A stretch of 64,000 nt of DNA from assembly GCA_949126835.1 (NCBI GenBank), contig CASBPS010000181.1, positions 1-64,000 on the forward strand, in the 5' to 3' direction. The position numbers were made by a program, and so were the translations under genes. Positions 49,760-63,700 of the stretch are shown one piece after another; position 1 is the first letter of the stretch, and every line of letters starts with the position of its first letter. This DNA is from Anisus vortex. Lineage: Eukaryota; Mollusca; Gastropoda; Planorbidae. The notes below the pieces were generated by a model, which ran no database searches, was not told the DNA's origin, and saw nothing but the letters and a program-made list of their open reading frames with translations.

Positions 49760-50760
49760 GCAGATTTGTTGTTTTGGCTTCTTCACAAACCGTACAACGA
49801 CTTGACTAGCAGATTTGTGGTAATGGTGCTTCTGTTCTGGCCGTACAACGACTTGAATAGCAGATTTGTGGTTTTGGCTTCTCTTTTCGCCGTAATACAG
49901 CAGATTTGTGGTTTTGGCTTCTCTACTGGCCGTACAAAAGCAGATTTGTGGTTTTGGCTTCTCCAGAAACCGTACAACGACTTGAAAAGCAGATTTCTGG
50001 TTTTGGCTTCTTTTCTGGCCGTAAAACAGCAGATTTGTGGTTTTGGCTTCTCTACTGGCCGTACAAAAGCAGATTTGTGGTTTTGGCGTTTCCACTATCC
50101 GTACAACGACTTGAATAGCAGATTTCTTGTTTTGGCTCCTTTTCTGGCCGTACAACGACTTGAAAAGAGAATTTGTGGTTTTAGCTTCTCTTTTGGCCGT
50201 AACACAGCAGATTTATGGTTTTGGCTCTCTCCACAAACCGTACAACGACATGAATAGCAGATTTCTAGTTTTGGCTTCTTTTCTGGCCGTACAAGGACTT
50301 AAAAAGCAGATTTGTTGTTTTGGCTTCTCCACAAACCGTACAACGACTTGACTAGCAGATTTGTGGTAATGGTGCTTCTGTTCTGGCAGTACAACGACTT
50401 GAAAAGCAGATTTGTGGTTTTGGCTTCTCTTTTCGCCGTAATACAGCAGATTTGTGGTTTTGGCTTCTCTACTGGCCGTACAAAAGCAGATTTGTGGTTT
50501 TGGCTTCTCCAGAAACCGTACAACGACTTGAAAAGCAGATTTCTGGTTTGGCTCCTTTTCTGGCCGTACAACAGCAGATTTGTGGTTTTGGCTTTTCCAC
50601 AATCCGTACAACGTCTTGAATAGCAGATTTCTGGTTTGGGCTCCTTTTCTGGCCGTACAAAAGCAGATTTGTGGTTTTGGCTTTTCCACAATCCGTACAA
50701 CGACTTGAATAGCAGATTTCTAGTTTTGGCTTCTTTTCTGGCCGTACAAGGACTTAAAAC

Positions 50761-53700
50761 GCAGATTTGTTGTTTTGGCTTCTCCACAAATTGTACAACG
50801 ACTTGACTAGCAGATTTGTGGTAATGGTGCTTCTGTTCTGGCCTTACAACGACTTGAATAGCAGATTTGTGGTTTTGGCTTCTCTTTTCGCCTTAATACA
50901 GCAGATTTGTGGTTTTGGCTTCTCTACTGGACGTACAAAGGCAGATTTGTGGTTTTGGCTTCTCCAGAAACCGTACAACAACTTGAAAAGCAGATTTCTG
51001 GTTTTGGCTCCTTTTCTGGCCGTACAAAAGCAGATTTGTGGTTTTAGCTTTTCCACAATCCGTACAACGACTTGAATAGCAGATTTCTTGTTTTGGCTTT
51101 TTTTCTGGCCGTAAAACAGCAGATTTATGGTTTTGGCTCTCTCCACAAACCGTACAACGACTTGAATAGCAGATTTCTAATTTTGGCTTCTTTACTGGCC
51201 GTACAAGGACTTAAAAAGCAGATTTGCTGTTTTGGCTTCTCCACAAACCGTACAACGACTTGACTAGCAGATTTGTGGTAATGCTGCTTCTGTTCTGGCC
51301 GTACAACGACTTGAATAGCAGATTTGTGGTTTTGGCTTCTATTTTCGCCGTAATACAGCAGATTTGTGGTTTTGGCTTCTCTACTGGCCGTACAAAAGCA
51401 GATTTGTGGTTTTGGCTTCTCCAGAAACCGTAAAACGACTTGAATAGCAGATTTGTGGTAATGCAGCTTCTGTTCTGGCCGTACAACGACTTGAATAGCA
51501 GATTTGTGGTTTTGGCTTCTCTTTTCGCCGTAATACAGCAGATTTGTGGTTTTGGCTTCTTTTCTGGCCGTACAAAAGCAGATTTGTGGTTTTGGCTTTT
51601 CCACAATCCGTACAACGTTCTGAATAGCAGATTTCTTGTTTTGGCTTCTTTTCTGGCCGTAAAACAGCAGATTTGTGGTTTTGGCTTCTCCAGAAACCGT
51701 ACAACGACTTGAAAAGCAGATTTCTGGTTTTGGCTCCTTTTCTGGCCGTACAAAAGCAGATTTGTGGTTTTGGCTTTTCCACAATCCGTACAACGACTTG
51801 ACTAGCAGATTTGTGGTATTGGTGCTTCTGTTCTGGCCGTACAACGACTTGAATAGCATATTTGTGGTTTTGGCTTCTTTTCTGGCCGTACATGGACTTA
51901 AAACGCAGATTTGTTGTTTTGGCTTCTCCACAAACCGTACAACGACTTGACTAGCAGATTTGTGGTATTGGTGCTTCTGTTCTGGCCGTACAACGACTTG
52001 AATAGCAGATTTGTGGTTTTGGCTTCTCTTTTCGCCGTAATACAGCAGATTTGTGGTTTTGGCTTCTCCAGAAACCGTACAACGACTTGAAAAGCAGATT
52101 TCTGGTTTTGGCTCCTTTTCTGGCCGTACAAAAGCAGATTTGTGGTTTTGGCTTTTCCACAATCCGTACAACGACTTGAATAGCAGATTTCTTGTATTGG
52201 CTTCTTTTCTGGCCGTAAAACAGCAGATTTGTGGTTTTGGCTTCTCCAGAAACTGTACAACGACTTGAAAAGCAGATTTCTGGTTTTGGCTCCTTTTCTG
52301 GCCGTACAAAAGCAGATTTGTGGTTTTGGTTTTTCCACAATCCGTACAACGACTTGAATAGCAGATTTCTAGTTTTGGCTTCTTTTCTGGCCGTACAAGG
52401 ACTTAAAACGCAGATTTGTTGTTTTGGCTTCTCCACAAACCGTACAACGACTTGACTAGCAGATTTGTGGTAATGGTGCTTCTGTTCTGGCCGTACAACG
52501 ACTTGAATAGCAGATTTGTGGTTTTGGCTTCTCTTTTCTCCGTAATACAGCAGATTTGTAGTTTTGGCTTCTCTACTGGACGTACAAAAGCAGATTTGTG
52601 GTTTTGGCTTTTCCAGAAACCGTACAACGACTTGAAAAGCAGATTTCTGGTTTTGGCTCCTTTTCTGGCCGTACAAAAGCAGATTTGTGGTTTTAGCTTT
52701 TCCACAATCCGTACAACGACTTGAATAGCAGATTTCTAGTTTTGGCTTCTTTTCTGGCCGTACAAGGACTTAAAACGCAGATTTGTTGTTTTGGCTTCTC
52801 CACAAATTGTACAACGACTTGAAAAGCAGATTTCTGGTTTTGGCTTCTTTTCTGGCCGTAAAACAGCAGATTTGTGGTTTTGGCTTCTCTACTGGCCGTA
52901 CAAAAGCAGATTTGTGGTTTTGGCGTTTCCACAGTCCGTACAACGACTTGAATAGCAGATTTCTTGTTTTGGCTCCTTTTCTGGCCGTACAACGACTTGA
53001 AAAGAGAATTTGTGGTTTTAGCTTCTCTTTTGGCCGTAACACAGCAGATTTATGGTTTTGGCTCTCTCCACAAACCGTACAACGACATGAATAGCAGATT
53101 TCTAGTTTTGGCTTCTTTTCTGGCCGTACAAGGACTTAAAAAGCAGATTTGTTGTTTTGGCTTCTCCACAAACCGTACAACGACTTGACTAGCAGATTTG
53201 TGGTAATGGTGCTTCTGTTCTGGCAGTACAACGACTTGAAAAGCAGATTTGTGGTTTTGGCTTCTCTTTTCGCCGTAATACAGCAGATTTCTGGTTTGGC
53301 TCCTTTTCTGGCCGTACAACAGCAGATTTGTGGTTTTGGCTTTTCCACAATCCGTACAACGTCTTGAATAGCAGATTTCTGGTTTGGGCTCCTTTTCTGG
53401 CCGTACAAAAGCAGATTTGTGGTTTTGGCTTTTCCACAATCCGTACAACGACTTGAATAGCAGATTTCTAGTTTTGGCTTCTTTTCTGGCCGTACAAGGA
53501 CTTAAAACGCAGATTTGTTGTTTTGGCTTCTCCACAAATTGTACAACGACTTGACTAGCAGATTTGTGGTAATGGTGCTTCTGTTCTGGCCTTACAACGA
53601 CTTGAATAGCAGATTTGTGGTTTTGGCTTCTCTTTTCGCCTTAATACAGCAGATTTGTGGTTTTGGCTTCTCTACTGGACGTACAAAGGCAGATTTGTGG

Positions 53701-56700
53701 TTTTGGCTTCTCCAGAAACCGTACAACAACTTGAAAAGCAGATTTCTGGTTTTGGCTCCTTTTCTGGCCGTACAAAAGCAGATTTGTGGTTTTAGCTTTT
53801 CCACAATCCGTACAACGACTTGAATAGCAGATTTCTTGTTTTGGCTTTTTTTCTGGCCGTAAAACAGCAGATTTATGGTTTTGGCTCTCTCCACAAACCG
53901 TACAACGACTTGAATAGCAGATTTCTAATTTTGGCTTCTTTACTGGCCGTACAAGGACTTAAAAAGCAGATTTGCTGTTTTGGCTTCTCCACAAACCGTA
54001 CAACGACTTGACTAGCAGATTTGTGGTAATGCTGCTTCTGTTCTGGCCGTACAACGACTTGAATAGCAGATTTGTGGTTTTGGCTTCTATTTTCGCCGTA
54101 ATACAGCAGATTTGTGGTTTTGGCTTCTCTACTGGCCGTACAAAAGCAGATTTGTGGTTTTGGCTTCTCCAGAAACCGTAAAACGACTTGAATAGCAGAT
54201 TTGTGGTAATGCAGCTTCTGTTCTGGCCGTACAACGACTTGAATAGCAGATTTGTGGTTTTGGCTTCTCTTTTCGCCGTAATACAGCAGATTTGTGGTTT
54301 TGGCTTCTTTTCTGGCCGTACAAAAGCAGATTTGTGGTTTTGGCTTTTCCACAATCCGTACAACGTTCTGAATAGCAGATTTCTTGTTTTGGCTTCTTTT
54401 CTGGCCGTAAAACAGCAGATTTGTGGTTTTGGCTTCTCCAGAAACCGTACAACGACTTGAAAAGCAGATTTCTGGTTTTGGCTCCTTTTCTGGCCGTACA
54501 AAAGCAGATTTGTGGTTTTGGCTTTTCCACAATCCGTACAACGACTTGACTAGCAGATTTGTGGTATTGGTGCTTCTGTTCTGGCCGTACAACGACTTGA
54601 ATAGCATATTTGTGGTTTTGGCTTCTTTTCTGGCCGTACATGGACTTAAAACGCAGATTTGTTGTTTTGGCTTCTCCACAAACCGTACAACGACTTGACT
54701 AGCAGATTTGTGGTATTGGTGCTTCTGTTCTGGCCGTACAACGACTTGAATAGCAGATTTGTGGTTTTGGCTTCTCTTTTCGCCGTAATACAGCAGATTT
54801 GTGGTTTTGGCTTCTCCAGAAACCGTACAACGACTTGAAAAGCAGATTTCTGGTTTTGGCTCCTTTTCTGGCCGTACAAAAGCAGATTTGTGGTTTTGGC
54901 TTTTCCACAATCCGTACAACGACTTGAATAGCAGATTTCTTGTATTGGCTTCTTTTCTGGCCGTAAAACAGCAGATTTGTGGTTTTGGCTTCTCCAGAAA
55001 CTGTACAACGACTTGAAAAGCAGATTTCTGGTTTTGGCTCCTTTTCTGGCCGTACAAAAGCAGATTTGTGGTTTTGGTTTTTCCACAATCCGTACAACGA
55101 CTTGAATAGCAGATTTCTAGTTTTGGCTTCTTTTCTGGCCGTACAAGGACTTAAAACGCAGATTTGTTGTTTTGGCTTCTCCACAAACCGTACAACGACT
55201 TGACTAGCAGATTTGTGGTAATGGTGCTTCTGTTCTGGCCGTACAACGACTTGAATAGCAGATTTGTGGTTTTGGCTTCTCTTTTCTCCGTAATACAGCA
55301 GATTTGTAGTTTTGGCTTCTCTACTGGACGTACAAAAGCAGATTTGTGGTTTTGGCTTTTCCAGAAACCGTACAACGACTTGAAAAGCAGATTTCTGGTT
55401 TTGGCTCCTTTTCTGGCCGTACAAAAGCAGATTTGTGGTTTTAGCTTTTCCACAATCCGTACAACGACTTGAATAGCAGATTTCTAGTTTTGGCTTCTTT
55501 TCTGGCCGTACAAGGACTTAAAACGCAGATTTGTTGTTTTGGCTTCTCCACAAATTGTACAACGACTTGACTAGCAGATTTGTGGTAATGGTGCTTCTGT
55601 TCTGGCCTTACAACGACTTGAATAGCAGATTTGTGGTTTTGGCTTCTCTTTTCGCCTTAATACAGCAGATTTGTGGTTTTGGCTTCTCTACTGGACGTAC
55701 AAAGGCAGATTTGTGGTTTTGGCTTCTCCAGAAACCGTACAACAACTTGAAAAGCAGATTTCTGGTTTTGGCTCCTTTTCTGGCCGTACAAAAGCAGATT
55801 TGTGGTTTTAGCTTTTCCACAATCCGTACAACGACTTGAATAGCAGATTTCTTGTTTTGGCTTTTTTTCTGGCCGTAAAACAGCAGATTTATGGTTTTGG
55901 CTCTCTCCACAAACCGTACAACGACTTGAATAGCAGATTTCTAATTTTGTCTTCTTTACTGGCCGTACAAGGACTTAAAAAGCAGATTTGCTGTTTTGGC
56001 TTCTCCACAAACCATACAACGACTTGACTAGCAGATTTGTGGTAATGCTGCTTCTGTTCTGGCCGTACAACGACTTGAATAGCAGATTTGTGGTTTTGGC
56101 TTCTATTTTCGCCGTAATACAGCAGATTTGTGGTTTTGGCTTCTCTACTGGCCGTACAAAAGCAGATTTGTGGTTTTGGCTTCTCCAGAAACCGTACAAC
56201 GACTTAAAAAGCAGATTTCTAGTTTTGGCTCCTTTTCTGGCCGTACAAAAGCAGATTTGTGGTTTTGGCTTTTCCACAATCCGTACAACGTCTTGAATAG
56301 CAGATTTCTTGTTTTGGCTTCTTTTCTGGCCGTAAAACAGCAGATTTGTGGTTTTGGTTTTTCCACAATCCGTACAACGACTTCAATAGCAGATTTCTAG
56401 TTTTGGCTTCTTTTCTGGCCGTACAAGGACTTAAAACGCAGAATTGTAGTTTTGGCTTCTCCACAAACCGTACAACGACTTGACTAGCAGATTTGTGGTA
56501 ATGGTGCTTCTGTTCTGGTCGTACAACGACTTGAATAGCAGATTTGTGGTTTTGGCTTCTCTTTTCTCCGTAATACAGCAGATTTGTGGTTTTGGCTTCT
56601 CTACTGGCCGTACAAAAGCAGATTTGTGGTTTTAGCTTTTCCACAATCCGTACAACGACTTGAATAGCAGATTTGTGGTAATGCAGCTTCTGTTCTGGCC

Positions 56701-57980
56701 GTACAACGACTTGAATAGCAGATTTGTGGTTTTGGCTTCTCTTTTCGCCGTAATACAGCAGATTTGTGGTTTTGGCTTCTTTTCTGGCCGTACAAAAGCA
56801 GATTTGTGGTTTTGGCTTTTCCACAATCCGTACAACGTTCTGAATAGCAGATTTCTTGTTTTGGCTTCTTTTCTGGCCGTAAAACAGCAGATTTGTGGTT
56901 TTGGCTTCTCCAGAAACCGTACAACGACTTGAAAAGCAGATTTCTGGTTTTGGCTCCTTTTCTGGCCGTACAAAAGCAGATTTGTGGTTTTGGCTTTTCC
57001 ACAATCCGTACAACGACTTTACTAGCAGATTTGTGGTATTGGTGCTTCTGTTCTGGCCGTACAACGACTTGAATAGCATATTTGTGGTTTTGGCTTCTTT
57101 TCTGGCCGTACATGGACTTAAAACGCAGATTTGTTGTTTTGGCTTCTCCACAAACCGTACAACGACTTGACTAGCAGATTTGTGGTATTGGTGCTTCTGT
57201 TCTGGCCGTACAACGACTTGAATAGCAGATTTGTGGTTTTGGCTTCTCTTTTCGCCGTAATACAGCAGATTTGTGGTTTTGGCTTCTCCAGAAACCGTAC
57301 AACGACTTGAAAAGCAGATTTCTGGTTTTGGCTCCTTTTCTGGCCGTACAAAAGCAGATTTGTGGTTTTGGCTTTTCCACAATCCGTACAACGACTTGAA
57401 TAGCAGAATTCTTGTATTGGCTTCTTTTCTGGCCGTAAAACAGCAGATTTGTGGTTTTGGCTTCTCCAGAAACTGTACAACGACTTGAAAAGCAGATTTC
57501 TGGTTTTGGCTCCTTTTCTGGCCGTACAAAAGCAGATTTGTGGTTTTGGTTTTTCCACAGTCCGTACAACGACTTGAATAGCAGATTTCTAGTTTTGGCT
57601 TCTTTTCTGGCCGTACAAGGACTTAAAACGCAGATTTGTTGTTTTGGCTTCTCCACAAACCGTACAACGACTTGACTAGCAGATTTGTGGTAATGGTGCT
57701 TCTGTTCTGGCCGTACAACGACTTGAATAGCAGATTTGTGGTTTTGGCTTCTCTTTTCTCTGTAATACAGCAGATTTGTAGTTTTGGCTTCTCTACTGGA
57801 CGTACAAAAGCAGATTTGTGGTTTTGGCTTTTCCAGAAACCGTACAACGACTTGAAAAGCAGATTTCTGGTTTTGGCTCCTTTTCTGGCCGTACAAAAGC
57901 AGATTTGTGGTTTTAGCTTTTCCACAATCCGTACAACGACTTGAATAGCAGATTTCTTGTTTTGGCTTCTTTTCTGGCCG
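50761..57980 (+). repeat. Three tandem ~2.0-2.7-kb blocks, copy B
   Basis: Blocks start at 50,761, 53,509 (spacing 2,748) and 55,525 (spacing 2,016). Copy A has only two of them (28,050 and 30,066). The extra block in B enters near 52,810, where a CACAAATTGTACAACGACTTG monomer is joined to GAAAAGCAGATTTCTGG instead of GACTAGCAG. It also carries an 89-bp (40+49) loss relative to its source between 53,143 and 53,508. The right end is approximate. Confidence 0.83.
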
Positions 57981-58999
57981 TAAAGCAGCAGATTTATGGT
58001 TTTGGCTCTCTCCACAAACCGTACAACGACTTGAATAGCAGATTTCTAGTTTTGGCTTCTTTTCTGGCCGTACAAGGACTTAAAAAGCAGATTTGTTGTT
58101 TTGGCTTCTCCACAAACCGTACAACGACTTGACTAGCAGATTTGTGGTAATGGTGCTTCTGTTCTGGCCGTACAACGACTTGAATAGCAGATTTGTGGTT
58201 TTGGCTTCTCTTTTCGCCGTAATACAGCAGATTTGTGGTTTTGGCTTCTCTACTGGCCGTACAAAAGCAGATTTGTGGTTTTGGCTTCTCCAGAAACCGT
58301 ACAACGACTTGAAAAGCAGATTTCTGGTTTTGGCTCCTTTTCTGGCCGTACAACAGCAGATTTGTGGTTTTGGCTTTTCCACAATCCGTACAACGTCTTG
58401 AATAGCAGATTTCTGGTTTTGGCTCCTTTTCTGGCCGTACAAAAGCAGATTTGTGGTTTTGGCTTTTCCACAATCCGTACAACGACTTGAATAGCAGATT
58501 TCTAGTTTTGGCTTCTTTTCTGGCCGTACAAGGACTTAAAACGCAGATTTGTTGTTTTGGCTTCTCCACAAATTGTACAACAACTTGACTAGCAGATTTG
58601 TGGTAATGGTGCTTCTGTTCTGGCCTTACAACGACTTGAATAGCAGATTTGTGGTTTTGGCTTCTCTTTTCGCCTTAATACAGCAGATTTGTGGTTTTGG
58701 CTTCTCTACTGGACGTACAAAGGCAGATTTGTGGTTTTGGCTTCTCCAGAAACCGTACAACAACTTGAAAAGCAGATTTCTGGTTTTGGCTCCTTTTCTG
58801 GCCGTACAAAAGCAGATTTGTGGTTTTAGCTTTTTCACAATCCGTACAACGACTTGAATAGCAGATTTCTTGTTTTGGCTTTTTTTCTGGCCGTAAAACA
58901 GCAGATTTATGGTTTTGGCTCTCTCCACAAACCGTACAACGACTTGAATAGCAGATTTCTAATTTTGGCTTCTTTACTGGCCGTACAAGGACTTAAAAA

Positions 59000-59913
59000 G
59001 CAGATTTGCTGTTTTGGCTTCTCCACAAACCGTACAACGACTTGACTAGCAGATTTGTGGTAATGCTGCTTCTGTTCTGGCCGTACAACGACTTGAATAG
59101 CAGATTTGTGGTTTTGGCTTCTATTTTCGCCGTAATACAGCAGATTTGTGGTTTTGGCTTCTCTACTGGCCGTACAAAAGCAGATTTGTGGTTTTGGCTT
59201 ATCCAGAAACCGTACAACGACTTAAAAAGCAGATTTCTAGTTTTGGCTACTTTTCTGGCCGTACAAAAGCAGATTTGTGGTTTTAGCTTTTTCACAATCC
59301 GTACAACGACTTGAATAGCAGATTTCTTGTTTTGGCTTTTTTTCTGGCCGTAAAACAGCAGATTTATGGTTTTGGCTCTCTCCACAAACCGTACAACGAC
59401 TTGAATAGCAGATTTCTAATTTTGGCTTCTTTACTGGCCGTACAAGGACTTAAAAAGCAGATTTGCTGTTTTGGCTTCTCCACAAACCGTACAACGACTT
59501 GACTAGCAGATTTGTGGTAATGCTGCTTCTGTTCTGGCCGTACAACGACTTGAATAGCAGATTTGTGGTTTTGGCTTCTATTTTCGCCGTAATACAGCAG
59601 ATTTGTGGTTTTGGCTTCTCTACTGGCCGTACAAAAGCAGATTTGTGGTTTTGGCTTATCCAGAAACCGTACAACGACTTAAAAAGCAGATTTCTAGTTT
59701 TGGCTACTTTTCTGGCCGTACAAAAGCAGATTTGTGGTTTTGGCTTTTCCACAATCCGTACAACGTCTTGAATAGCAGATTTCTTGTTTTGGCTTCTTTT
59801 CTGGCCGTAAAACAGCAGATTTGTGGTTTTGGTTTTTCCACAATCCGTACAACGACTTCAATAGCAGATTTCTAGTTTTGGCTTCTTTTCTGGCCGTACA
59901 AGGACTTAAAACG
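59000..59913 (+). repeat. Two tandem 457-bp HORs, uninterrupted
   Basis: Ten-monomer units start at 59,000 and 59,457, both with CTTCTATTTTCGCC, GGCTTATCCAG and GGCTACTTTTCTGG variants. They are the direct counterparts of the unit interrupted by the element in copy A (33,541) and of the next one (34,602). Confidence 0.9.
59273..59276 (+). other. Empty insertion site of the element (copy B)
   Basis: ATTT inside the intact monomer start GCAGATTTGTGG, followed by TTTTAGCTTTTTCAC. It aligns with 33,814 at offset 25,459 from the left and with 34,418 at offset 24,855 from the right. There is a single ATTT and no leftover base, so this looks like a never-occupied site. Confidence 0.9.
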
Positions 59914-60776
59914 CAGATTTGTAGTTTTGGCTTCTCCACAAACCGTACAACGACTTGACTAGCAGATTTGTGGTAATGGTGCTTCTGTTCTGGCCGTACA
60001 ACGACTTGAATAGCAGATTTGTGGTTTTGGCTTCTCTTTTCGCCGTAATACAGCAGATTTGTGGTTTTGGCTTCTCTACTGGCCGTACAAAAGCAGATTT
60101 GTGGTTTTGGCTTCTCCAGAAACCGTACAACGACTTGAAAAGCAGATTTCTGGTTTTGGCTCCTTTTCTGGCCGTACAAAGGCAGATTTGTGGTTTTGGC
60201 TTTTCCACAATCCGTACAACGTCTTGAATAGCAGATTTCTGGTTTTGGCTCCTTTTCTGGCCGTACAAAAGCAGATTTGTGGTTTTGGCTTTTCCACAAT
60301 CCGTACAACGACTTGAATAGCAGATTTCTAGTTTTGGCTTCTTTTCTGGCCGTACAAGGACTTAAAACGCAGATTTGTTGTTTTGGCTTCTCCACAAATT
60401 GTACAACAACTTGACTAGCAGATTTGTGGCAATGGTGCTTCTGTTCTGGCCTTACAACGACTTGAATAGCAGATTTGTAGTTTTGGCTTCTCTTTTCGCC
60501 TTAATACAGCAGATTTGTGGTTTTGGCTTCTCTACTGGACGTACAAAGGCAGATTTGTGGTTTTGGCTTCTCCAGAAACCGTACAACAACTTGAAAAGCA
60601 GATTTCTGGTTTTGGCTCCTTTTCTGGCCGTACAAAAGCAGATTTGTGGTTTTAGCTTTTTCACAATCCGTACAACGACTTGAATAGCAGATTTCTTGTT
60701 TTGGCTTTTTTTCTGGCCGTAAAACAGCAGATTTATGGTTTTGGCTCTCTCCACAAACCGTACAACGACTTGACTA

Positions 60777-63700
60777 GCAGATTTGTGGTAATGGTGCTTC
60801 TGTTCTGGCCGTACAACGACTTGAATAGCAGATTTGTGGTTTTGGCTTCTCTTTTCTCCGTAATACAGCAGATTTGTAGTTTTGGCTTCTCTACTGGACG
60901 TACAAAAGCAGATTTGTGGTTTTGGCTTTTCCAGAAACCGTACAACGACTTGAAAAGCAGATTTCTGGTTTTGGCTCCTTTTCTGGCCGTACAAAAGCAG
61001 ATTTGTGGTTTTAGCTTTTCCACAATCCGTACAACGACTTGAATAGCAGATTTCTTGTTTTGGCTTCTTTTCTGGCCGTAAAGCAGCAGATTTATGGTTT
61101 TGGCTCTCTCCACAAACCGTACAACGACTTGAATAGCAGATTTCTAGTTTTGGCTTCTTTTCTGGCCGTACAAGGACTTAAAAAGCAGATTTGTTGTTTT
61201 GGCTTCTCCACAAACCGTACAACGACTTGACTAGCAGATTTGTGGTAATGGTGCTTCTGTTCTGGCCGTACAACGACTTGAATAGCAGATTTGTGGTTTT
61301 GGCTTCTCTTTTCGCCGTAATACAGCAGATTTGTGGTTTTGGCTTCTCTACTGGCCGTACAAAAGCAGATTTGTGGTTTTGGCTTCTCCAGAAACCGTAC
61401 AACGACTTGAAAAGCAGATTTCTGGTTTTGGCTCCTTTTCTGGCCGTACAACAGCAGATTTGTGGTTTTGGCTTTTCCACAATCCGTACAACGTCTTGAA
61501 TAGCAGATTTCTGGTTTTGGCTCCTTTTCTGGCCGTACAAAAGCAGATTTGTGGTTTTGGCTTTTCCACAATCCGTACAACGACTTGAATAGCAGATTTC
61601 TAGTTTTGGCTTCTTTTCTGGCCGTACAAGGACTTAAAACGCAGATTTGTTGTTTTGGCTTCTCCACAAATTGTACAACAACTTGACTAGCAGATTTGTG
61701 GTAATGGTGCTTCTGTTCTGGCCTTACAACGACTTGAATAGCAGATTTGTGGTTTTGGCTTCTCTTTTCGCCTTAATACAGCAGATTTGTGGTTTTGGCT
61801 TCTCTACTGGACGTACAAAGGCAGATTTGTGGTTTTGGCTTCTCCAGAAACCGTACAACAACTTGAAAAGCAGATTTCTGGTTTTGGCTCCTTTTCTGGC
61901 CGTACAAAAGCAGATTTGTGGTTTTAGCTTTTTCACAATCCGTACAACGACTTGAATAGCAGATTTCTTGTTTTGGCTTTTTTTCTGGCCGTAAAACAGC
62001 AGATTTATGGTTTTGGCTCTCTCCACAAACCGTACAACGACTTGAATAGCAGATTTCTAATTTTGGCTTCTTTACTGGCCGTACAAGGACTTAAAAAGCA
62101 GATTTGCTGTTTTGGCTTCTCCACAAACCGTACAACGACTTGACTAGCAGATTTGTGGTAATGCTGCTTCTGTTCTGGCCGTACAACGACTTGAATAGCA
62201 GATTTGTGGTTTTGGCTTCTATTTTCGCCGTAATACAGCAGATTTGTGGTTTTGGCTTCTCTACTGGCCGTACAAAAGCAGATTTGTGGTTTTGGCTTAT
62301 CCAGAAACCGTACAACGACTTAAAAAGCAGATTTCTAGTTTTGGCTACTTTTCTGGCCGTACAAAAGCAGATTTGTGGTTTTGGCTTTTCCACAATCCGT
62401 ACAACGTCTTGAATAGCAGATTTCTTGTTTTGGCTTCTTTTCTGGCCGTAAAACAGCAGATTTGTGGTTTTGGTTTTTCCACAATCCGTACAACGACTTC
62501 AATAGCAGATTTCTAGTTTTGGCTTCTTTTCTGGCCGTACAAGGACTTAAAACGCAGATTTGTAGTTTTGGCTTCTCCACAAACCGTACAACGACTTGAC
62601 TAGCAGATTTGTGGTAATGGTGCTTCTGTTCTGGCCGTACAACGACTTGAATAGCAGATTTGTGGTTTTGGCTTCTCTTTTCGCCGTAATACAGCAGATT
62701 TGTGGTTTTGGCTTCTCTACTGGCCGTACAAAAGCAGATTTGTGGTTTTGGCTTCTCCAGAAACCGTACAACGACTTGAAAAGCAGATTTCTGGTTTTGG
62801 CTCCTTTTCTGGCCGTACAAAGGCAGATTTGTGGTTTTGGCTTTTCCACAATCCGTACAACGTCTTGAATAGCAGATTTCTGGTTTTGGCTCCTTTTCTG
62901 GCCGTACAAAAGCAGATTTGTGGTTTTGGCTTTTCCACAATCCGTACAACGACTTGAATAGCAGATTTCTAGTTTTGGCTTCTTTTCTGGCCGTACAAGG
63001 ACTTAAAACGCAGATTTGTTGTTTTGGCTTCTCCACAAATTGTACAACAACTTGACTAGCAGATTTGTGGTAATGGTGCTTCTGTTCTGGCCTTACAACG
63101 ACTTGAATAGCAGATTTGTGGTTTTGGCTTCTCTTTTCGCCTTAATACAGCAGATTTGTGGTTTTGGCTTCTCTACTGGACGTACAAAGGCAGATTTGTG
63201 GTTTTGGCTTCTCCAGAAACCGTACAACAACTTGAAAAGCAGATTTCTGGTTTTGGCTCCTTTTCTGGCCGTACAAAAGCAGATTTGTGGTTTTAGCTTT
63301 TTCACAATCCGTACAACGACTTGAATAGCAGATTTCTTGTTTTGGCTTTTTTTCTGGCCGTAAAACAGCAGATTTATGGTTTTGGCTCTCTCCACAAACC
63401 GTACAACGACTTGAATAGCAGATTTCTAATTTTGGCTTCTTTACTGGCCGTACAAGGACTTAAAAAGCAGATTTGCTGTTTTGGCTTCTCCACAAACCGT
63501 ACAACGACTTGACTAGCAGATTTGTGGTAATGCTGCTTCTGTTCTGGCCGTACAACGACTTGAATAGCAGATTTGTGGTTTTGGCTTCTATTTTCGCCGT
63601 AATACAGCAGATTTGTGGTTTTGGCTTCTCTACTGGCCGTACAAAAGCAGATTTGTGGTTTTGGCTTATCCAGAAACCGTACAACGACTTAAAAAGCAGA

